NCBI GenBank assembly: GCA_914767715.1
Contig: OU612065.1
Coordinates: 40,426,001-40,486,000, forward strand
Direction: 5' to 3'
DNA length: 60,000 bases
DNA from: Membranipora membranacea
Taxonomy: Eukaryota; Bryozoa; Gymnolaemata; Cheilostomatida; Membraniporidae
The translations under genes and the position numbers were made by a program. The notes under the pieces are model-generated. The model saw nothing but the letters and a program-made list of their open reading frames with translations. It ran no database searches and was not told the origin of the DNA. This document shows, in pieces, positions 52,561-60,000 of this stretch (positions are counted from its first letter, which is position 1; each line of letters begins with the position of its first letter).

Positions 52561-54450
52561 GAGTGAGTTGTCCCCTCTTTCATCAAAACAACCAAATCTA
52601 TGTCATCCAAGTTGTGTTATTTTACATAGATTTGGGGACTTAGTCTTCTCGGCTTGCTTTTTTCTCCGACGAACGAAACGCAGTATCAAACATATCAAAC
52701 ACAGTCTGAATCTGTGATTTACTGCAATTAATTCTATTAATTCTTATGTATATGTAGTAAGTCAAGCTCAGGGGTTTGGGGGTTTCCAGCTTGTCTCACT
52801 ATCAAGGAGGATAGGGGGTGTCGCGGGCTGCGAGGGGAACTGACCTAATGCCTAAATGGCACATATAAAATATTTTTATAGCAATACATTGAGGTTTACA
52901 TTCATTCGAAAGCTTGTAGTGCTTGATTAATACAGAGAGTTGGTCCCTGATCAATACAGACGAGAAGCGCCAAATCGGTTTTTTATGAGTGAGTTGTCCC
53001 CTCTTTGAACAAAACACCCAAATCTATGTTATCCTACGTTGTGTTATTTTACATAGATTTGATGACTTAGTCTACTTGGCTTGCTTTTTCTCCAGATAAA
53101 GTGAACAGCGGTATCAAACATATTGAACACGGTCTGAATATGTTATTGACAGCAATTAATTGTATTAATTCTTATGTAAGCGTTGTGAGTCAAGCTCAGG
53201 GGTTTGGAGGTTTCCAACTGGTGTCATCGAGGAGGATACGGAGTGTCGCGGGTTGTAAGGGAAACTGATACAATACTTCAATGGTACATAAAACATTAGT
53301 TTTACAGCAATACATTGAGGTTTACATTCATTCAAAAGGTTGTAGTGCTTGATTAATATAAGGAGTTGGTCCCTGATTAATACAGACGAGAAGCAAGCGC
53401 CAAATCATTTTTTTATGAGTGAGTCGTCCCCTCTTTGAAAAAAACACCCAAATCTATGTCATTCTATGTTGTGTTATTTTACATAGATTTGATGACTTAG
53501 TCTACTTGGCTTGCTTTTTCTCCAGATAAAGCGAACAACGGTATCAGACATATCAAACATATTGAACACGGTCTGAATATGTGATTAACAGCAATTAACT
53601 GTATCAATTCTTATGTATGCGTCGTGAGTCAAGCTGATAGTTTTGGGGGGTTTCCAACTGGTGTCATCGAGGAGGATACGGAGTGTCGTGGGCTGTAAGG
53701 GAAACTGATACAATACCTCAATGGTACATAAAACATTAATTTTACAGCAATACATTGAGGTTTACATTCATTCAAAAGGTTGTAGTTCTTGATTAATACA
53801 GAAAGTTGGTCCCCGATTAATACAGACGCGATGCGCCAAATCAATTTTTGTATGAGCGAGTTGTCCCCTCTTTGAACAAAACAACCAAATCTATGTCATC
53901 CTACGTAGTGCTATTTTACATAGATTTGAGGACTTAGTCTACCTGGCTTGCTTTTTTGCAATGATGAACGGGCAGTGTTACTAAAAAATCTTTATCGTAT
54001 TAATTCTTATGCATGTGTACAAAATGATGTAGTGTGTCTAACCAAAGAATTTTAATGATTGCAACTGGTGTCAACAGCGAGAATGGAATGTGCCATGAAT
54101 AATAATTGAATCATAAACGGTAGATGGTATATATATGAAACAGACGAGGGACGCCAACAATATTTTCATGAGTTCACTCTCTGACCTATAACCAAATCTA
54201 TGTCATACTATGTAGGATTGAAAAACATAGAATTGAAAATTTAGTCTATTTGACTGGATTTGCTTGTCAATTCACAAGCAAATGCATTGCTCAAGGTCTG
54301 GTTGACCAACTGCACTTAACCATGTTAGTACATATATTTTTATATAGAAAACAACTCAGTAGTGTTTGAAACCAAGGAGTAGAATGCAAAGATCAATTCC
54401 ATGTTTTCTCACGCTACAACATAGATCTGATTTCACTTATCTGAGAGTGG
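52561..54450. repeat. Tandem array of a roughly 430-bp unit, four to five copies
   Basis: Units start with GAGTGAGTTGTCCCCTCTTT or close variants at 52561, 52987, 53417, 53854 and, much decayed, 54170 (lengths 426, 430, 437, about 316). Each contains AAATCTATGT and ACATAGATTT about 20 bases apart, a perfect 10-bp inverted repeat, then GACTTAGTCT. No coding capacity is seen. It starts about 490 bases upstream of the GTF2H3 start codon. Confidence 0.88.
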
Positions 54451-54832
54451 ATAACTCTTTATGATGTCGATTTTGTTACGATACTAGGATCTTGTACACT
54501 CAAGTCCTGAAAATATTCAAATATCTGCGTGTGACTAATTAAGTGATGTTCAACTAATATATTATTGAAGATATACCGATAACCTTCTTACATGTAAAAA
54601 TAATACTGAAATAAAAAGCATAGAAGGCACAGAAGTCATGGATTACAAAATTGAATTAAACAACTGGTTTGTAGGTTTGCTTTGAGAATAAAAGTTTATG
54701 TAAAAATACTGCATAGAAGGCATAAAAGTCATGGATTATAAAATTGAAATAAACAACAGGTTTGTAGGTTTGTCTTTGAACATTTATAGGAAAGTGAATG
54801 ATTGTAAGGTATGCAAGTTTGTATGATACGTC

Positions 54833-57568
54833 TCACAATGAGATGGACAACACTTCGTTTAGGTTTTTTCGGTATGCTTCTTCAGCTTCCCAAGGAGATA
54901 CTTTGTCAGCTAGTTGAATGCCATTGATAATAACCTAGAAAACAATAAAATCAAAGGTTAATTCAGCAAGGCAAGTGTATTTTGATATTTACCAACCAGG
55001 TCCAGACCAGAAAAGATGGAAGCTGAACATTGTAATAATTATTCTTATACACATTGGAGAATGACTTTAGAGCTAAAACTTCCAAACCTTATGGATTCAA
55101 TCATCTTGCCAATATAAGTACAACTGTAAAAGTCAGTAATGTGCCTTGCAGCTAGGATGATTGAAATGAAACAGGTTACCTTAATTCCAGTTGACAAAAC
55201 AAGTTTCTCATTACTCTCTTGTCATTCAGATTGTGTTTGATCACAGAGTTAGAGTTAAAACCTCCAACTCTTTGATTTGATACGTATTTGAGGGCTCTAT
55301 ACGTGGTTGGACATCATATTTGTTTGCTGATGATAATGGATATTTCAATGTTACATACCCCCTTATTTGTATGTCTGATCACTAGAACACCCTTTTGAAG
55401 TGCTGGTATGCTTACCTTAGGCAAGTAGTTGAACCAAAACCAATCCTCTAGAGCAAATTTCCTGTTGGCTCCCACTATTCCAGCTCGTGCACATCGGAGC
55501 ACTACTTTCGTAAATTTGTCATCCTGATAATAAAAGACACATCAACATAAAATTTGCAACTTTAAATATTTGATGAGAGAGAACCAAAACAGAAAGAAGA
55601 GGTCATTTTTCTTAACATATTAGGTGTTATGTGCCCTTTGAGCATGTCAGGATAACTTCAAATTTATAATTCAGTGGTGTTGATCATGTTAAGGCCAAAG
55701 ATTTATGTTGTATCAAGCTGGTCAATGTTAAGTCATTTATATTAGAAGTCAGTTATTTCTCACCTGTTTATCACCAATCAATATTGGAGACATAGCAGCT
55801 CTCTTCAAGCGAGACATGGCCCCTTCAGTACCTTTTATAAATGTAGCTTCCTCATCTCCAGCTGCACACTTAACTGCTAGTTCTTGTAGCATTATCTGTA
55901 ATATGAATAAAATCGGAGCATTGTCAATGGAACAACTCAGTCAGGGGTCTTTCAATCTGAGTGTGACTGTGTGATGCACTCATTCAAATATCGCTCGTTT
56001 GGTCTTTCAAGTAGACCAATTTGTTCCCTAATCGCTCACTCAGAATGTATATAGTTTGTCAATGGGCGAGGGAGAGAGACCCTCGCAATTTTCATTTTAG
56101 CTATGTTTAATTGTTCCATGATTTGTCATGATGGGGTATTTTATATATTGGCTATTCAGTCTGGTGACGAGGAAGTCTGGTGAGTTTTTTCCCAAGAATG
56201 AATGGATAAATAACACCTTTGAAATTATGAAGAAATTGTCATTCATTGTAGCTGAAGGATATGTTGTGTGGCGCAGGGCCCTTTAGTGATTCTGACACTC
56301 CATGCCGGATTCCACGGAGCATTTGACTAGTCGGCTCAGAATGGGTCAGCTGTAACAATGTGGAGGGAGTTGATAATAAGTTGGTGGTATACCAAGTGCT
56401 GTTGTGGCCACTACTTATTCAGAGATTTAAGAGAGTGATCAATTTATCGACCATGAGTTTATCACATTAAATGGTCTTTGTGCAAGCAATTTAATTTTTT
56501 TTATAATTACTGATATAGGATAACTTTGATGAAAAATAGTTTTGTGTTCACCTTCCAAAAATAACAGAAAAGTTTTGCATCGTGGATGTTGATATTTATG
56601 GTATAGAAATAAAGCTCTAATCAGTCATTTGAAAGGCAAAAGGAGTGAAAACAAATTTGTATTTCAAATACTCTTTTAAACATAAACTCGGAAAAAAATG
56701 ATATGGATGGACAAGTACTGCAAACTGCTCAGGATTTAAGTAGCAAGAAAAGGATTATTCAAACCTAATATATATTGTATTTCATGACAACTGAACTCTA
56801 ATGTTGATAATGCCTAAGGAGTGGGATTATGACTGTAATAAAACAAAAGACCTCCTGCAAACTGAGAATCATACCTTGTAATTATCATAGAGTACCAGTT
56901 TTTTGATAGAAACTTTAGCCGGACAGTTCATCTTCATCGTGTTCTGAATGTGTATACGTCGTTTCACTGGATCAGGGTGATCCTAGAAAATAAAAATTTC
57001 TTATCTTCATCAACTGTTGTTGTACAAGCAGCATGATTGAGGTGTTACTATCTGTAGTCATCTCTTTGTCAGAAAGTATTTCACACATATACCTTTTGGA
57101 ACAATAAATTAGTCAGATGCCGCTATAATCCAATTGATCACATCACAGTACAAAAGCTTCGATCTTCAATTCTACTCTTACTCTAGGGTATATTTCTACA
57201 ACCAGACTCAAAGCTTTTTACCCTGATTTCATTCTACCCAGCTACTTTATTACACAAAACGTCTTTGGTAGAGTTAGTAAGTAAAAAGAAGTAGAAAGAA
57301 AAAGAAGAGTAAGTAAAAATGAATGGATTTAGAACACCAAACATCAAACTATGCTGAGACTACCTCACATATCTAAATTGAAAAATTACTGGTAGAGACA
57401 ACTGAACACCATATACATGTATCTATATATACATATATTATTATTCACAACTTTTTGTTTGTAACTTACAGTACTCTGCTCACAGAAACCTGGCCTTCTT
57501 TTCTTCCCATGCCTCCAATCCAGATACTGTGACCCCAAAACCAAAAAGCCTGGTGCACTCCGCCAGTT
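54833..57568 (-). CDS. 3' part of an unrecognised gene, five exons, all phase 0
   Basis: Minus-strand exons, 5' to 3': 57470-57568 (left end uncertain), 56875-56982, 55764-55895, 55416-55523 and 54833-54934, encoding 33, 36, 44, 36 and 33 residues before the stop. Donors are GTAAGT, GTATGA, GTGAGA and GTAAGC; every intron falls between codons. The first exon is basic (WRHGKKRRPGFCEQ). The second has DHPDPVKRRIHIQNTMKMNC then PAKVSIKK, a pattern that recalls DNA-binding domains of the FAR1/CARF style, but this is only a resemblance. Later exons (LKRAAMSPILIG, LRCARAGIVGANRKFALEDW) are ordered-looking and unfamiliar. Start codon and upstream exons are not seen; a retrotransposon fragment lies just upstream at 57913. 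The acceptor of the 57470-57568 exon is weak. Confidence 0.58.
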
Positions 57569-57912
57569 CTCTCAATATATATTCTCTTTTGCAGGAGCCC
57601 TACAACTACAAGGAAAATAATTCAAGTATGATTTGTTAGTATTTGGTAGGAAACCATAGCCCCAAGCCCATTAGTAAATAATATTTCAGAGAATTACAAC
57701 TCTTGATTTACTATACCCAATAGTAACTAAGTTGCAACCATAGTAATTAAGTTCCAACTAAAGATGAATGTGAATTCACCAAATTGTCTATTATTCTCTT
57801 TTGTGATATACCCAACCTAGGGTCACCAGTACCAAACTTTGGTCCACTCTAGCTTATTGCAATTCTAATATGTAGAACCTATCTATCAATTTAATTCTTC
57901 ATCATAGGCATT
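57569..57912. other. Non-coding gap before the retrotransposon fragment
   Basis: No exon or repeat recognised. It may be intron of the gene at 54833-57568 or intergenic. Confidence 0.35.
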
Positions 57913-58315
57913 CTACCTAGGCTCATCAGTGTTACGGGATTGTGAATATGTATTTAGCAGGCCCCCTACTTTGTTGTCTGCTTGTGATTCACCTTTAAAG
58001 TCTGATTCACCCAAAATTGTGGTGAGCACAGGAAGGTTGTCAACAAGGTCAAGCGGTGTTTGTGGTTCTGTTTGCTCATAAGGCCTCCTGGAAAGGCAAT
58101 CAGCATTGGTATTAGTTTTCCCACTTTTATGTTTGATGTCATAGTTGTAAGGCTGAAGCAATAGTGACCAGCTACCTAGTCTGCCCTTAGTGTCCTTTAT
58201 GCTTTTCAACCACTCGAGGCTAATGTGGTCAGTGAGCACCAAAAAGTGTTTATCTGCAAGGTAATGTTTGTATTTCTCTACTGCTGCAACCAGGGCTAGT
58301 CCTCTCCTTCTGTGT
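57913..58315 (-). mobile_element. Ty3/gypsy retrotransposon fragment (reverse transcriptase-linked RNase H region), broken
   Basis: The minus strand encodes LALVAAVEKYKHYLADKHF, then VLTDHISLEWL, and HKSGKTNTNADCLSRRP, the RNase H hallmarks of Ty3/gypsy elements. The frame is shifted by one or two bases just before the first motif (near 58306), and the similarity stops soon after. No reverse transcriptase core, integrase or LTR is visible, so this is an old truncated copy. Confidence 0.85.
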
Positions 58316-59789
58316 TATAGAATAATTTTTAAAAAAAACAGTAGTATAGATCAGAATATCAGAACAACAGAAAGTAAGCTGGGTTTGGTGGAATAAGGTA
58401 TATATAGATTTTTTTCAAGAAATCATAAATAGATGTCACTAGTTTTTAGGCCTTAGCAACTTGATTCCTTGGTCTTCAACATGTTGTTATAGATGAGTGA
58501 GGTATTACTATTTGCTATGTCATTTGCCATTTAAAAAAGATATGAGGCTGAATTTAATACTCTAACGGAACATAATTAATATTTTGCATGACTTGCTTGG
58601 GCAGTTTCATAGCTCAATTGCCTAAAAATTACAACACTTGATAATAATGATTTAAATTGTTTGACCATTACAGGCAGTGGTGTGAGAGATTATATTATTT
58701 TACCAACAGGCTAGGTGATGCAGACCAATTAATTAAACCAGAATGTCAAACTTCACCTAGAACAAATTTATTTTCATGACATTATTTTTGGCTGAAGATG
58801 GCTCCATCCATAACAGTTCTATTATTTAAAAAGATCAAACCAAATCTGGGGCTGATAAATAAAGGTGTTTCTATTATATGTTGTAATTACAAAATAAGAT
58901 TAAATCTTCATAAGCAGGATTAGATTCCTTACACAAACATAGAACATATATGTCAGGCAGCTTGGCAATTATATTTGCTGGTATGAATGGAAACAGAACA
59001 ATATCATTGATTACACGCATGCCTGCACCAAAGGTACCAGAGACATGAGGATGTTTCATACCCAATAAACAAAACAAACAGTGTCACAGATGTTTTAGGT
59101 ATCTTAGATGATAAACAATGCTCAAATTTAGATAGTGCAAAGCAAAAAAAAGCATCCACTCTTCAATAGAAAGAGTATAACATCTGAAATATTCACATGT
59201 GTATGCCTTAAAACATCACTTATTGTTTGATTTTTGATTACTTTAGTGAATCTTGGACAGTTATGTCAGCCATGAACTTGCTCTTGGCTTTCTCCAGATT
59301 ACCAATCATTGTGAGAGTGAAGTAGATTGCTCTACCTGATTTAATATTAATGCTATATCCTTTCACCTGTTTGGTGAGGGAATAGTGTTCCAAAAGATTA
59401 TCGTAATTTTATCCAGCTTTTTTCACTTAGAAGATTGGTGTGCATATTCACACAACCATCCACCCCTACCCCCATCATCCCAGTCAATTTTTCTTTCTAT
59501 AGAAATATAAGGGCAAATTGGTTGCAGAGAATTTTGACCTTTCTTATCATTCTATTCACAGACAATCTACCAAAATCACATATTTTCTTGACTGTTAGCA
59601 GTTAACTCAAGCTCTAGTTCCTACCGCCTAGGACTCCTATGTGATCTTTTAATCACTATAAAATATTGCTCTCAGCCATTTACCACCCTACGCAATAAGT
59701 TGACCGAAATATTCAATCCAAGGTTGATTAAAAGGTTGATAAAATCAAAAGTCTTCTCACATGCCACATTCTGAAACATGGGCGCCAAA
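58316..59789. other. AT-rich flank with weak coding hints
   Basis: No firm gene. A 67-codon minus-strand open frame at 58874-59077 has no domain or splice support. One short candidate exon at 59238-59335 is listed separately. Confidence 0.35.
59238..59335 (-). CDS. Possible 3'-terminal exon of a gene lying to the right
   Basis: On the minus strand an acceptor (AAATCAG) is followed by 31 codons, including RAIYFTLTMIGNLEKAKSKF, and a TAA. The amino-acid make-up looks like real protein, but no upstream exon or domain is identified. Confidence 0.25.
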
Positions 59790-59975
59790 ATTCATTGCCC
59801 TAGTAGCGAGGCTGCAATATCTGTGCCAGGTTGCTCTCGGTTTGCAGGCAGGTCGGAGCACAGCACTGGGGCCAACCAAACCCCAGTAGTCGATGGACCG
59901 CAGTGGGATTCAAGCCCTCAACCTTCAGCATCTGCATGCTAAAGGTGTGGTGCTCTAACCAACTGAGCCACCTCC
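59790..59975 (-). mobile_element. tRNA-derived SINE
   Basis: The minus strand begins GGAGGTGGCTCAGTTGGTTA and AGAGCACC, a good tRNA A box. GGCTTGAATCCC, about 50 bases on, is a changed B box. Non-tRNA sequence follows (to about 59790). This is a Pol III SINE head and not a working tRNA gene, since the stems do not pair as a full cloverleaf. The left end of the element is approximate. Confidence 0.7.
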
Positions 59976-60000
59976 TACTCAAAGTATCAAACACAGTAGG

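Overview
This is nuclear DNA from an animal, most likely an invertebrate. Genes are interrupted by GT..AG introns of a few hundred bases to about 2.6 kb, base composition is AT-rich, and the recognisable families are metazoan (twelve-span adenylyl cyclase, ten-cysteine Ly6/quiver-like protein, NOT-class homeobox) or general eukaryotic (RNA polymerase I/III subunit RPAC2, TFIIH subunit p34). I could not fix the species. Exon models below were built by reading splice sites and codon phase by eye; the exon lengths of each complete model sum to a whole number of codons ending in a stop.

Layout. 1-14197 (+): an adenylyl cyclase running in from the left edge, 17 visible exons, all catalytic residues kept. 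15216-16973 (-): a secreted, probably GPI-anchored ten-cysteine three-finger protein, tail to tail with the cyclase. 19809-21402 (-): an ankyrin-repeat protein in two coding exons. 25104-30658 (+) and 31861-35036 (+): two adjacent genes for low-complexity proteins I do not recognise (536 and 280 aa). 35656-36714 (-): a NOT-class homeobox gene, tail to tail with the second of these. About 4.7 kb without a gene follows. 41924-44679 (-): POLR1D. 47224-52073 (-): GTF2H3 in ten exons, the first only 10 bp. 52561-54450: a tandem array of a roughly 430-bp unit. 54833-57568 (-): 3' part of an unrecognised gene whose introns are all phase 0. 57913-58315: a broken Ty3/gypsy retrotransposon fragment. 59790-59975: a tRNA-derived SINE.

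The most unusual structure is at 41382-41948. A 269-bp piece of the last exon and 3' UTR of the unrecognised gene at 31861-35036 has been copied, with one base difference, to the 3' end of POLR1D. It sits between two identical 149-bp copies of the POLR1D tail. Because POLR1D is on the other strand, a long POLR1D transcript would carry a near-perfect antisense of its neighbour's mRNA. Other structures worth a look are a duplicated splice acceptor in GTF2H3, a 13-bp repeat array with an inverted block inside the POLR1D intron, and several near-perfect hairpins, one flanked by a 9-bp direct repeat.

Apart from POLR1D and GTF2H3, both parts of the general transcription machinery and on the same strand, the genes show no obvious functional link. 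I found no clear multi-gene system.
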